From Tritrichomonas musculus (taxonomy: Eukaryota; Parabasalia; Tritrichomonadida; Tritrichomonadidae), in the NCBI GenBank assembly GCA_039105265.1, contig JAPFFF010000032.1, positions 434,001 to 498,000 on the forward strand: 64,000 nt of DNA. The letters run 5' to 3'. Below are positions 51,141-61,830 of this stretch, piece after piece. Numbering within the stretch: position 1 is the stretch's first letter; the number at the start of each line of letters is the position of its first letter. The position numbers and the translations under genes were made by a program. The notes under the pieces were generated by a model. It saw only the letters and a program-made list of their open reading frames with translations. It did no database searches and had not been told where the DNA came from.

Positions 51141-52281
51141 AGGGGAACTTTTTTTAGCCCCCAAAAATTGAAAGGAAAAATGGGGGAAAAAATGTTAAAA
51201 TGTGTTTTTTAGCCCCCACTTTTTTGAAAACTTTTTCAATTGAAAATAATCGTAAATTTAATTAAAAAAAGGAGCAAAAAAAAGCATATTAAAATAAAAT
51301 AAATGCAAAAAAAGGGAGTTATATGTTAAAAAACATATAAAGATAAATAAAAAACGAAAAATTCTAAAAAACATCAATAATTCTTGATGATTACTCTATT
51401 AAGATAAACTATTTAATGATAGATAGAATAAAAAGGGAAAGAATCATTAACTCATACTGTAAATTATATATTATCTCAAAAAAAGCCATAAAGCTGGTGT
51501 TTATATTAACATGAATAAATTATTATATTTCATATTCATTATACAAATATGAAAGTATAATGTCTGGTTTAAGTTTAAGATCATTTTGGGCAAAAAGAAA
51601 ATGCTACTGCATTAAAAAATTTAATTTAATTGATCCTAAATAAGAATTAGTGTGTTTCACTTATTACCAAAATTTTTGTGAGAATATATGGTTGTAATAG
51701 AAACTTTTTGAAAATACTTTGACCAAATAAACTATCAAAAATATATAAAAAAAATCGTTTAGCAAAAGCAAAATAAAGTCGTTTAGTTTTTTTTTTCATG
51801 AACAACAAAAATAATTAAAAATAGAGAAATTCTTTGGTGAATAAAATAATAAACGATATTCGAAAATAATTACACATATATAACCAAAAACGCAAGAAAA
51901 ATTTTTAGAATATATAATCTTTGATTAAACAAAACATTATATATAGAGAAAATATTATAAATAAAACCTTTAATCATTTTATTTCTATCAAATTCAAGAG
52001 ATAAAATGTCCTTTTTACCTATAAATAGAGATAAATAATAATAACTTTTTTTTATTTTCAACAAATTCTATTTATTTATTTAGAAATATGCATATAGGAG
52101 CAACAAAGAAAAAATATTTTGGGAAATACTTGCGAAATGTAAAGTCTATGGGATGAAAAACACTTATGAATAAAAAAAATTGGGGGCTAAAATACAACTT
52201 TCAATAAAAAAATAAACAAAAAATCATTTAGCCCCCAAAAAGAAATGTGATATGAAAAATGGGGGCTAGAATGCATTTCCC
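51141..52281. mobile_element. 1.14 kb element with TAGCCCCCA inverted ends
   Basis: About 100 bp at each end carry inverted arrays of TAGCCCCCA / TGGGGGCTA (two at the left, three at the right, opposite orientation), with outer GGGGAA and TTCCC. The middle is pure AT with no gene. It reads as a non-autonomous DNA transposon whose termini bear repeated G-runs, possibly transposase binding sites. Confidence 0.6.
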
Positions 52282-52547
52282 TAATAAAAAATTCAAAAAA
52301 AAAAATTGTTATTTTTATTAATTTAAAATAAGGTATTTTTGATTGAAATAAAGAACATAGTAATCTCTTATATTCGTTTAAAAATATATCATAGAGTATC
52401 AAGAAAAAGTGGGCATCGTCAAGATAAAGTGGCCATTACTTAACTTTTTTATCTCAATATTTTGATAAGGAATTCAAAATTAAAAAAAAATTCTCAGAAA
52501 AAAAAGAAGTGGGAATAGTGATCCAAAAATATTTGAATAAATTGATA

Positions 52548-52911
52548 AACTCTGTCCAAAAATGTTCGACAATTGAATTTTGAGAGAGTATTCAAATTAT
52601 CATTTTTTTTTCTCATGCACCTTTATGGTGATTCGAAGGTTTTTTCCAAAGCTCTTTTTTCTGAGAGTAGCGCATGTCCCAAAGAAAGTTGTAATTCCTC
52701 TTAAGGGCGTGGCTATTTCTTTCAAAAACCAGGGCTCCTTGTATAAAAATAGCTTGCTGAAAAGATAATTATAAAAATAAACTTCTAAAAAATTGAATAC
52801 ATTACTTTGAGAGAAAAAAGAAATTTTCGACACTTTATCGTTTTTTTAGTCAATTTTCAGTGGAAAATTCGGTTTATGTGTACGTTAAGTCGAACATTTT
52901 TGGACAGAGTT
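52548..52911. mobile_element. 364-bp MITE nested in the 1.41 kb element
   Basis: Perfect 23-bp inverted ends (AACTCTGTCCAAAAATGTTC and three more bases) with TA on each side. It is younger than the element it sits in. The body includes a GC-richer stretch (52660-52740) and short frames on both strands, none of them convincing. Confidence 0.8.
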
Positions 52912-53411
52912 TAGAGATTATTTATATATTTTCTAAAGAATTTATTCATATATAATACTTAATGACCGAAATAATCATATTTATCTTATTTAATTTTGAA
53001 AAACGTAATGAAATTTATATAATATATAGCAATTTATATAAAATGTTATATTTTAATAAAGATATATATTGATATAAATAAAATTTGAGCATATATTGCT
53101 ATTTTAAAATTTTGAAATATCTGAAAGTTTTTAATTGAATAAAATTTAGCAAAAAGATTAATCACACGATTTTTTTTTAGAACTTTGTATCTTAAAATCT
53201 AACTATACAGATTTTAGAACCTTGTAGTTCTGAACAGACCCAAATTTTAGTGATCTCTATTTTCCGTTCCATGGTAAAGTACAACTATTAGATGAAAAGT
53301 GACCTTTGGAATAACACCAGTAAGATATGCTGCAAGTCCACACGTCGAAGTTGCTGGTTTAAATGTTCGTTTCTGTTCAAAAGTCCGAGGATATCAAATT
53401 CAGAATAATAT

Positions 53412-53694
53412 CTATGGCCAGCATAAGAAAAAACAAAGATAAAAATCAAAAAAATAGCTTTAGAATCGAAATACCTTCATTTGAAACTCTTTAATAAAAT
53501 TTTCTTTTCAATACTTTATATTTATTTATCATAGTAAAGCATGCTGGAAATCTCTTTGACGCCAAATCAAATGCTTATCTATGACCAGCATAAGAAAAAA
53601 ACAAAGATAAAAATCAAAAAAATAGCTTTAGAATAGAAATACCTTCATTTGAAACTCTTTAATTTTTTTCCAATTCTTTATATTTAATTATCAG
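53412..53694. repeat. Direct duplication, spacing 167 bp
   Basis: CTATGGCCAGCATAAGAAAA and the next ~95 bases (including TAGCTTTAGAAT and CCTTCATTTGAAACTC) recur at 53579 with few changes. Confidence 0.75.
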
Positions 53695-54174
53695 AATTAT
53701 TGACAACTATATTCAAAATTTGAATGTCTTATCAAAATATTGAGATCAAAAAGTTATGTGATGGCCACTTTATCTTTTCGATGTCCACTTTTTCTTGATA
53801 CTCTATTATAAAAATATATTGGTAGAAAATATTTTAACCTAAACAATATCAATAACTATAAAACATAAGATATATTATTAATCTCAAAGAATTTTTGGCA
53901 TATATCTAGAATTTCTTATGATCTGAAATATAAAAAATTTTTTTTTGAAAATTTTCACTTTCGAGTTTTGCTCGGGCTTGTCCGAACGATAGGCTACGAG
54001 CTCATTTCTGGGCATTAAACAGTGCAAAAACTTTATTCGGGCTAACCGCCCGGCCCGTGCCCAAAAATCATCCCTGTTTATAATATTGAGATGAAAATGT
54101 TTTATTGTAAATTAATCTAATTTGAATGTGTATTCCAATGATGAGCACTTGCAAAATATTGATGGCTCTAATAT

Positions 54175-54312
54175 AAAGCGTTTGACCATGTCGGATCCGT
54201 TTAAACGACAGTCGTTGGAGTCACCGTAACGGGCGTTTTAGAGTCGATGGAAAGCCCTCAACGAGGTTAGCTGGGAGTCCTGGGCACTAACAAGGAATCA
54301 CAGCTATTACTC
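54175..54312 (+). ncRNA. GC-rich structured segment, RNA candidate
   Basis: About 135 bp near 50% G+C in DNA of some 20%. No good frame on either strand. Complementary words suggest folding: GTTAG...CTAAC (54268 and 54288), GGGAGT...ACTCCC, CTCAACGAG, GGGC...GCCC. It does not match tRNA, 5S rRNA, U6 or 7SL consensus as far as can be read. The strand is arbitrary. It could also be a fragment of an unrecognised gene or element. Confidence 0.35.
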
Positions 54313-54346
54313 CCTACTATATTTAAAAATGGGTTAGAAAAAACAA

Positions 54347-54380
54347 TTTCTAGGCAAATTCCTCTTAGAGCGCCTAGAAA
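54347..54380. repeat. Hairpin TTTCTAGGC...GCCTAGAAA
   Basis: Perfect 9-bp arms with a 16-base loop, just after the GC-rich segment. Confidence 0.55.
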
Positions 54381-54632
54381 TATTTTGAATACATGCTTGA
54401 CGTTAAAATCCAATTTTTTCACTTTTTCTATTAAATATTTTAAAATTGATATTATTCCAATTTCCCTACGACAGATCTTATTTGCTTCTAAATAAAAAAT
54501 GTTTAAGATAAAAAATTAAATTTATATAAATTTAATCATTGAATTATTTTATTGAAACATTTTTATTTAGATATTTTCAAAACTATTGGTTAATGATTTA
54601 TCAATTTTATAATTAATTATAACAAGGAACGC

Positions 54633-54659
54633 CACTTTTTGAACTGCGTTCAAAAAGTG
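54633..54659. repeat. Hairpin CACTTTTTGAAC...GTTCAAAAAGTG
   Basis: Perfect arms around a TGC loop, 200 bp before the 23-bp satellite. Related in sequence to the ACTTTTTGA words at 16287 and 48785. Confidence 0.6.
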
Positions 54660-54849
54660 TCTAGTACACAGTTTTTTTCTTTTAGAAAAAAGACAATATC
54701 TATATAAAAGGCATTCAAATAAACAAAAATTTAGTCAAAATTTTATTCTAAAATTAGCATAGCATAAAAAACTTTATTAATGCTTTCGGTAAAAAAACTA
54801 ACAAAAGTTTGTAATTAGCAAAAACGCGAATCAGTTATTAACATCAAAG

Positions 54850-57800
54850 TTTGTCTGTCGTTAGCATAGATGTTTATCTGTTGTTAGCATCGATGTTTGT
54901 ATGTTGTTAGCATCGATGTTTATCTGTTGTCAGCATAGATGTTTGTCTGTTGTTAGCATCGATGTTTGTATGTTGTTAGCATAGATGTTTATCTGTTGTC
55001 AGCATCGATGTTTGTATGTTGTAAGCATCAATGTTTGTATGTTGTCAGCATCGATGTTTGTATGTTGTTAGCATCGATGTTTGAATGTTGTTAGCATCGA
55101 TGTTTGTATGTTGTTAGCATCGATGTTTGTCTGTTGTTAGCATCGATGTTTGTATGTTGTTAGCATCAATGTTTGTCTGTTGTTAGCATCGATGTTTGTC
55201 TGTTGTTAGCATCGATGTTTGTCTGTTGTTAGCATCGATGTTTGTCTGTTGTTAGCATCGATGTTTGTCTGTTGTTAGCATCGATGTTTGTCTGTTGTTA
55301 GCATCGATGTTTGTCTGTTGTTAGCATCGATGTTTGTATGTTGTTAGCATCGATGTTTATCTGTTGTCAGCATAGATGTTTGTCTGTTGTTAGCATCGAT
55401 GTTTGTATGTTGTTAGCATAGATGTTTATCTGTTGTCAGCATCGATGTTTGTCTGTTGTTAGCATCGATGTTTGTATGTTGTCAGCATAGATGTTTGTCT
55501 GTTGTTAGCATCGATGTTTGTATGTTGTTAGCATAGATGTTTATCTGTTGTCAGCATCGATGTTTGTATGTTGTAAGCATCAATGTTTGTATGTTGTCAG
55601 CATCGATGTTTGTATGTTGTTAGCATCGATGTTTGAATGTTGTCAGCATCGATGTTTGTATGTTGTTAGCATAGATGTTTATCTGTTGTCAGCATCGATG
55701 TTTGTCTGTTGTTAGCATCAATGTTTGTCTGTTGTTAGCATCGATGTTTGTCTGTTGTTAGCATCGATGTTTGTCTGTTGTTAGCATCGATGTTTGTCTG
55801 TTGTTAGCATCGATGTTTGTATGTTGTTAGCATAGATGTTTGTCTGTTGTTAGCATCGATGTTTGTATGTTGTTAGCATAGATGTTTATCTGTTGTCAGC
55901 ATCGATGTTTGTATGTTGTAAGCATCAATGTTTGTATGTTGTCAGCATCGATGTTTGTATGTTGTTAGCATCGATGTTTGTATGTTGTTAGCATCGATGT
56001 TTGAATGTTGTTAGCATCGATGTTTGTATGTTGTTAGCATCAATGTTTGTATGTTGTCAGCATCGATGTTTGTATATTGTTAGCATCGATGTTTGTATGT
56101 TGTTAGCATCGATGTTTGTATATTGTTAGCATCAATGTTTGTCTGTTGTTAGCATCGATGTTTATCTGTTGTTAGCATCGATGTTTGTATGTTGTTAGCA
56201 TCGATGTTTTTCTGTTGTCAGCATAGATGTTTGTATATTGTTAGCATCGATGTTTGTATGTTGTTAGCATCGATGTTTGTATATTGTCAGCATCGATGTT
56301 TGTATATTGTCAGCATCAATGTTTGTATGTTGTTAGCATCGATGTTTGTATGTTGTTAGCATAGATGTTTGTCTGTTGTTAGCATCGATGTTTGTCTGTT
56401 GTCAGCATCGATGTTTGTATGTTGTAAGCATCAATGTTTGTATGTTGTCAGCATCGATGTTTGTATGTTGTTAGCATCGATGTTTGTATGTTGTTAGCAT
56501 CGATGTTTGTATGTTGTTAGCATCGATGTTTGTATGTTGTTAGCATCGATGTTTTTCTGTTGTCAGCATAGATGTTTGTATATTGTTAGCATCGATGTTT
56601 GTATGTTGTTAGCATCGATGTTTGTATATTGTCAGCATCGATGTTTGTATATTGTCAGCATCAATGTTTGTCTGTTGTTAGCATCGATGTTTGTCTGTTG
56701 TTAGCATCGATGTTTGTCTGTTGTTAGCATCGATGTTTGTCTGTTGTCAGCATCGATGTTTGTATGTTGTAAGCATCAATGTTTGTATGTTGTCAGCATC
56801 GATGTTTGTATGTTGTTAGCATCGATGTTTGAATGTTGTCAGCATCGATGTTTGTATGTTGTTAGCATAGATGTTTATCTGTTGTCAGCATCGATGTTTG
56901 TCTGTTGTTAGCATCAATGTTTGTATGTTGTTAGCATCGATGTTTGTCTGTTGTTAGCATCGATGTTTGTCTGTTGTTAGCATCGATGTTTGTATGTTGT
57001 TAGCATAGATGTTTGTCTGTTGTTAGCATCGATGTTTGTATGTTGTTAGCATAGATGTTTATCTGTTGTCAGCATCGATGTTTGTATGTTGTAAGCATCA
57101 ATGTTTGTATGTTGTCAGCATCGATGTTTGTATGTTGTTAGCATCGATGTTTGTATGTTGTTAGCATCGATGTTTGAATGTTGTTAGCATCGATGTTTGT
57201 ATGTTGTTAGCATCAATGTTTGTATGTTGTCAGCATCGATGTTTGTATATTGTTAGCATCGATGTTTGTATGTTGTTAGCATCGATGTTTGTATATTGTT
57301 AGCATCAATGTTTGTCTGTTGTTAGCATCGATGTTTATCTGTTGTTAGCATCGATGTTTGTATGTTGTTAGCATCGATGTTTTTCTGTTGTCAGCATAGA
57401 TGTTTGTATATTGTTAGCATCGATGTTTGTATGTTGTTAGCATCGATGTTTGTATATTGTCAGCATCGATGTTTGTATATTGTCAGCATCAATGTTTGTA
57501 TGTTGTTAGCATCGATGTTTGTATGTTGTTAGCATCGATGTTTGAATGTTGTCAGCATCGATGTTTGTATATTGTTAGCATCGATGTTTGTATGTTGTTA
57601 GCATCGATGTTTGTATATTGTCAGCATCAATGTTTGTATATTGTTAGCATCGATGTTTGTATGTTGTTAGCATCGATGTTTGTATATTGTCAGCATCGAT
57701 GTTTGTATATTGTCAGCATCAATGTTTGTATGTTGTTAGCATCGATGTTTGTATATTGTCAGCATCGATGTTTGTATGTTGTTAGCATCGATGTTTGAAT

Positions 57801-58465
57801 GTTGTTAGCATCGATGTTTGTATGTTGTTAGCATCAATGTTTGTATGTTGTCAGCATCGATGTTTGTATATTGTTAGCATCGATGTTTGTATGTTGTTAG
57901 CATCGATGTTTGTATATTGTTAGCATCAATGTTTGTCTGTTGTTAGCATCGATGTTTATCTGTTGTTAGCATCGATGTTTGTATGTTGTTAGCATCGATG
58001 TTTTTCTGTTGTCAGCATAGATGTTTTAATGTTGTTAGCATCGATGTTTTAATGTTGTTAGCATCGATGTTTTAATGTTGTTAGCATAGATGTTTGTCTG
58101 TTGTAAGCATCAATGTTTGTCTGTTGTAAGCATCAATGTTTGTCTGTTGTAAGCATCGATGTTTGTATGTTGTAAGCATCAATGTTTGTCTGTTGTTAGT
58201 ATCGATGTTTGTATGTTGCTAGCATCGATGTTTTAATGTTGTCAGCATCAATGTTTGTATGTTGTCAGCATCGATGTTTTAATGTTGTTAGCATCGATGT
58301 TTTAATGTTGTTAGCATCGATGTTTGTATGTTGTTAGCATCGATGTTTGTATGTTGTTAGCATCGATGTTTGTATGTTGTAAGCATCGATGTTTATCTGT
58401 TGTAAGCATCGATGTTTATCTGTTGTTAGCATCAATATTTATCTGTTGCTAGCATCAATGTTTGT
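54850..58465. repeat. 23-bp satellite, ~157 units, higher-order structure
   Basis: Tandem array of GCATCGATGTTTGTATGTTG plus TTA, with frequent variants: GCATAGATG, GCATCAATG, TCTGTTG for TATGTTG, and GTCAG or GTAAG for GTTAG. The unit length stays 23 bp almost throughout. Blocks recur at longer spacing, for instance 55873 with 57046 (51 units, 1173 bp) and 55518 with 56714 (52 units, 1196 bp). Variants cluster at the right edge (58020-58465), the usual mark of an ageing border. The palindrome CATCGATG sits in each consensus unit. The frames on it are by-products of a stop-free unit. Confidence 0.95.
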
Positions 58466-58487
58466 CAATATTAATGCTAATATTATC

Positions 58488-58548
58488 TGGCGGTAGGATT
58501 ATCTGGTTGTGGGATTTATCTGGCTGAGGGATTTATCTGGCTATGAGA
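58488..58548. repeat. Short 16-17-bp tandem repeat
   Basis: Four units of TTATCTGGC.G.GGGAT type follow directly after the satellite. Confidence 0.7.
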
Positions 58549-58549
58549 T

Positions 58550-59400
58550 TAAACTATTTTATTTCTTTTTGATAAATTAATTAAAAAAAAATAAAAATAA
58601 AAATAAAAATTAAATTCTATGAGCTTTATGAAAAAAATAACTGAAAAAAATTTTTTATAAAAATATCTTAATCAAAAAGAAATAAAATAGTTTACAATTA
58701 TAATTACAAATGCAAATAATAATATACTTAAATTAATTATTATCTAAAATATTTAAAAACAATATGATGGCTGGATAAGTTCAGGTCTTATTTTTTTGGG
58801 GTTTTGTTTTATTATATTAAGATAATAGTGCACGTATATTACCCATATCAATATTTCGATAAATGAAAAGTATTTCATGCATTGAGTAAATACCACAAAA
58901 ATTCAATAATCATTTTTCAGCCTAGAAATGAAAAAAAATCTTTTAAAAGTGCTGAATAATAAATTAAACAAAAATCGAAAATAATAAATATATAGATATT
59001 GATGAAATGTTTTTGTATATATATAAATAAATATTTTATATCCTATCTACATGTGGAGAAAAGTGCCAGTTACGAACTTATTGAATGACCTATATTTTAT
59101 GAATATTTAACGAAATAAGAAAATTGGAAAAAAAAAATCGTTTACCTTTTTTGATTACTAAAAATACTTTACCCAAAACGATCAAAAATCTATCAAAAAA
59201 AATGTAAACATTATAAAAAGTTAAACTTTTATTCACTTTTTCTGAAATAAAAATATTTTACCCAATTATTGGACTAGCTATAAGAAAAGCCATGAGATTA
59301 AAGTTGATAATACGATAATGAACAGCAATGTGCGTACACCAAATATATGTATTTGTTCGTTTCATATGCATTTGCGTGTGTAGGATTTCTAATATTATTA
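58550..59400. other. Gene-less AT-rich stretch
   Basis: No gene. At 59067-59096 lies GTTACGAACTTATTGAATGA, similar to 40600, possibly a transposon end. Confidence 0.5.
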
Positions 59401-59551
59401 TTAAAAATTGAATTGTTGTATTAATAATTGTTTAGTTATTACCTTTCTTATTGGGGTAACCAATATCATCTTCTTCTTCGTAATTCTTATCCTTCTTCTT
59501 AATCCTTTCGTTGAAATAAGGGAACTTGTAAGTGAATTCATCTCTTTGTTT

Positions 59552-59869
59552 TTAATCGTCTTCTTGTTGCAACTTGTTGATTTTTATACCTTCAAGGAAA
59601 TTATTTATGTTGTTGCATACTTGCTTTGGGCTCTTGTCATTTCCTTTTTCATCTTTGAATAAACAGGCTTTATTAAGTGCTTCTTTTTCATTTGGTGCTA
59701 GAACCATGTTCAATCGAAAGTGGCAATTCGATAGTTTCCAGCCATATTTGAGAAACTTATCTTCGAGCTTTCCTGGTACTACATTCAAGATATGCCTGAG
59801 CAGATTAAGTTCTTGTTGGGCCAAAAGAGCTCTTTGTATTTTTTCTGATATTAAGCCTGTGTTTATCAT
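59552..59869 (-). CDS. Virus-like cluster ORF, helical
   Basis: 105 residues from ATG 59869: LISEKIQRALLAQQELNLLR, then KYGWKLSNCHFRLNMVLAPN, EKEALNKACLFKDEKGNDKS and a Lys/Gln/Asp-rich end. Mostly alpha-helical. Related coding sequence of the same strand lies directly upstream. Unknown function. Confidence 0.45.
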   Translation of the reverse strand: MINTGLISEKIQRALLAQQELNLLRHILNVVPGKLEDKFLKYGWKLSNCHFRLNMVLAPNEKEALNKACLFKDEKGNDKSPKQVCNNINNFLEGIKINKLQQEDD

Positions 59870-60767
59870 CTAACATATTCATGATGTCTTTAATGGCTGA
59901 TCTAGAATCCCTGATTCTATTTATGTACTTAGTAACTTTGTCAGGAGTGAATTTGGCTTTGAGGAGCTCCAGGGTATATTTATTGTTCCTATCAAAGTCA
60001 GTTCGAAGTTCTTTCATGTTATCATCAAGGTCATTAAAGGTTGTAGATATACCTTGCAAAGCACCTTCTAAGTCATCAAGTCTATGAAGTATGTTATGGA
60101 GTTCTTGTTTGTAGCCATCATCTTCGATAATGTTGTCTTCACGAGTCTTCTCTATTTCCCCTTGAATATTAAAGCGTCTTTCATGGTCAGCCTTGTATGA
60201 CTTATCTTGGTGTGTAGGCTTCAGTGGCTGGTATTTCTCCTTCTGTATAATTGGCTCAACATCACTATCATTATCACTATCACTATCAGTGTCACTTGAT
60301 GTACTAGTTGGCTCGGTATATGTCTCTAGAGGAGGTTCTTTGGCTTCTTCATAGTCATCTTGAACAATTCTTGTTTCTTCCTTTGGAGAGCTAAATAGCT
60401 TCTTTGGTGATATGAATGCTTGTTGAAGTAGCTTCTTTTCATGATTTTCCTTACTAGCATCTTTAGATGACTCTTTATGAGTTGGTACTACCAAAGATAG
60501 CTTCACTACTGGAGGTGTTCTATGAACTGGAGGTGCTAACTGAACTGGCAATTGTAATGATAGCTTCTTTTGTTGACTTTCCTTAGAAGGTGCTTTTTTA
60601 GATGCTTCTTTGGTAGAAGATGCTTCTCTGGTAGAAGGAACTTCTTTGGTAGAAGATGCTTCTTTAGATTGTTGCTGATGAGCTAATGCTGACAATGGCT
60701 TTGCATGTTGTCTTGCTTCCTGGTCCTTAATGTATTTGTCATATTGCCTCTGCTCCTCTTCGGGCAA
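59805..60767 (-). CDS. Virus-like cluster ORF, low-complexity and coiled-coil protein
   Basis: 320 residues. The first half is low in complexity: repeats of KEASSTKE/KEVPSTREASSTKEASK, then LAPPVHRTPPVVKLSL and an acidic Ser/Asp stretch (SSDTDSDSDNDSD). The second half is helical with heptads (YKQELHNILHRLDDLEGALQ, TTFNDLDDNMKELRTDF), suggesting a trimeric or dimeric coiled coil. The layout of disordered head plus coiled coil is seen in virion scaffold or core proteins. The first codon here is TTG and similar coding sequence extends upstream to an ATG near 60953 (MSFSEDSDAPRTDFDVDD). Confidence 0.5.
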   Translation of the reverse strand: MPEEEQRQYDKYIKDQEARQHAKPLSALAHQQQSKEASSTKEVPSTREASSTKEASKKAPSKESQQKKLSLQLPVQLAPPVHRTPPVVKLSLVVPTHKESSKDASKENHEKKLLQQAFISPKKLFSSPKEETRIVQDDYEEAKEPPLETYTEPTSTSSDTDSDSDNDSDVEPIIQKEKYQPLKPTHQDKSYKADHERRFNIQGEIEKTREDNIIEDDGYKQELHNILHRLDDLEGALQGISTTFNDLDDNMKELRTDFDRNNKYTLELLKAKFTPDKVTKYINRIRDSRSAIKDIMNMLDDKHRLNIRKNTKSSFGPTRT

Positions 60768-61154
60768 ATTATAATACCATGATGGTCTCTATGGTGTGGA
60801 GCTTCTATGAACTTGAGGTGCTTGTGGTGCTATTGGTCCTGAGTTAACTGATGATGCTATATTATTAAGGGAACTTTGGGTTTCAAAATCTTGGATCAAA
60901 TCATCTACATCGAAATCAGTTCGTGGTGCATCTGAGTCTTCACTGAATGACATCTTGTACAAGCAAGTATTAAAATGAGGTTATTATAATGTTATATCAC
61001 CTCTATTATCTCCTACTTCAAAAACTCGAAGGTGGAAAGTTTTCTTTGAAAAAGTTATATACACTATAAAAATTCAAAAATTGAATAAAAAAAAATATAA
61101 AATATATTGAAATTTTAAAAAAATATTTTTATTAATATCACTATTTTTTTATTA

Positions 61155-61364
61155 ATGATGAATGAAGAAGAAGATAATTTAGAAAATATTTTACAAAAAC
61201 AAACACCTCCAAGTGGTATTGATTCATTAGAATATAAAATTAATAGAACCATGTCCAAAAAAATATCTCAACTAGATATTAAAGATGATGCACCTAAATT
61301 ATGTTCTCTCAGTGAAAACTATGTACACATGCTTGAAAATGATGCACATCGAATTTGTACATAG
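61155..61364 (+). CDS. Virus-like cluster ORF, small acidic protein
   Basis: 69 residues from an ATG pair: MMNEEEDNLENILQKQTPPS, then MSKKISQLDIKDDAPKL. Coding-like sequence in another frame follows (ILRMYNMFFGHELPISIQGF). Unknown function. Confidence 0.4.
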   Translation: MMNEEEDNLENILQKQTPPSGIDSLEYKINRTMSKKISQLDIKDDAPKLCSLSENYVHMLENDAHRICT

Positions 61365-61615
61365 TTTTCCACTGAGTGATGAATGGTTTAACAGCCTCGA
61401 AAAAGAATGATATCCTGCAAATGGCATACTTCGCATGTACAACATGTTCTTTGGCCATGAACTACCTATTAGCATTCAAGGCTTTGGTATGCTCAAAGGA
61501 ACAAAAAAACATTTTACTCATAAGAGAATGACAATAGATAAAAAACTTTCAACAATATACACAAAGAAACAAGAATGAGTAAAAAAATTTTTATATGTCC
61601 TTTTTATATGTCTTT

Positions 61616-61830
61616 TAGTGAGTAGCATCTTAGTGAGAAGCGTCTTAATGAGAAGCATCTTAGTGAGTAGCATCTTAGTAAGTAGTATCTTAGTGAGTAG
61701 TATCTTAGTGAGTAGTATCTTAGTGAGTAGTATCTTAGTGAGTAGTATCTTAGTGAGTAGTATCTTAGTGAGTAGTATCTTAGTGAGATGCCTCCTAGTG
61801 AGATGCTTCTTAGTGAGAACCTTCTTTTAG
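61616..61830. repeat. 15-bp tandem repeat
   Basis: About 14 units of AGTGAGTAGTATCTT with edge variants (AGTGAGAAGCATCTT). A stop-free frame over it reads VSSIL repeats. It overlaps the 3' end of the opposite-strand gene at 61810. Confidence 0.85.

Larger units (their letters stand above)
52394..53803. mobile_element. 1.41 kb element with ~78-bp inverted ends, TA target
   Basis: Starts GAGTATCAAGAAAAAGTGGG and ends with the inverted copy; the two ends match for about 78 bp with some eight differences and share GATAAAGTGGCCAT and TCTCAATATTTTGATAAG. TA on both sides. It holds a nested smaller element (52548-52911) and two direct copies of a ~115-bp segment (53412 and 53579). No transposase frame. 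Confidence 0.8.
50970..54076. mobile_element. CGGGC-rich host element, remnant, with others nested inside
   Basis: Both edges are islands of G and C in AT-rich DNA: 50970-51110 has ACCCGGGCA, TTTCGGGCATTTTCGGG and CGGGACCCCG, and 53960-54076 has GCTCGGGC, TTCGGGCTAACCGCCCGGCC and ends CATCCCTG. Read inward from the right the end is CAGGGATGATTTTTGGGCAC, in the style of hAT termini, but the left end does not match it precisely. Three smaller elements lie within. Probably an old DNA transposon filled with younger ones. Confidence 0.45.

Noticed and set aside
52580-52833. Opposite-strand frames in the 364-bp MITE
   Set aside because: Complementary shadows of each other inside a non-coding foldback element; no protein family features.
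54175-54312. 5S rRNA, tRNA, U6 or RNase P RNA
   Set aside because: No cloverleaf, no 5S internal control region, and no U6 ACAGAGA box. A GGAAAG...ACAG pair recalls RNase P elements, but the spacing is far too short.
54850-58465. Open frames reading MYVVSIDVCMLLASMF-type repeats over the 23-bp array
   Set aside because: The frames follow from a stop-free 23-bp unit. They have arbitrary limits, and all three frames give the same 23-residue cycle. No start context or non-repeat domain supports a protein.
54850-58465. CRISPR array
   Set aside because: Units abut without spacers, and the setting is eukaryotic.
61616-61830. 70-aa protein of VSSIL repeats
   Set aside because: It is the translation of a 15-bp tandem repeat; no flanking coding sequence supports it.
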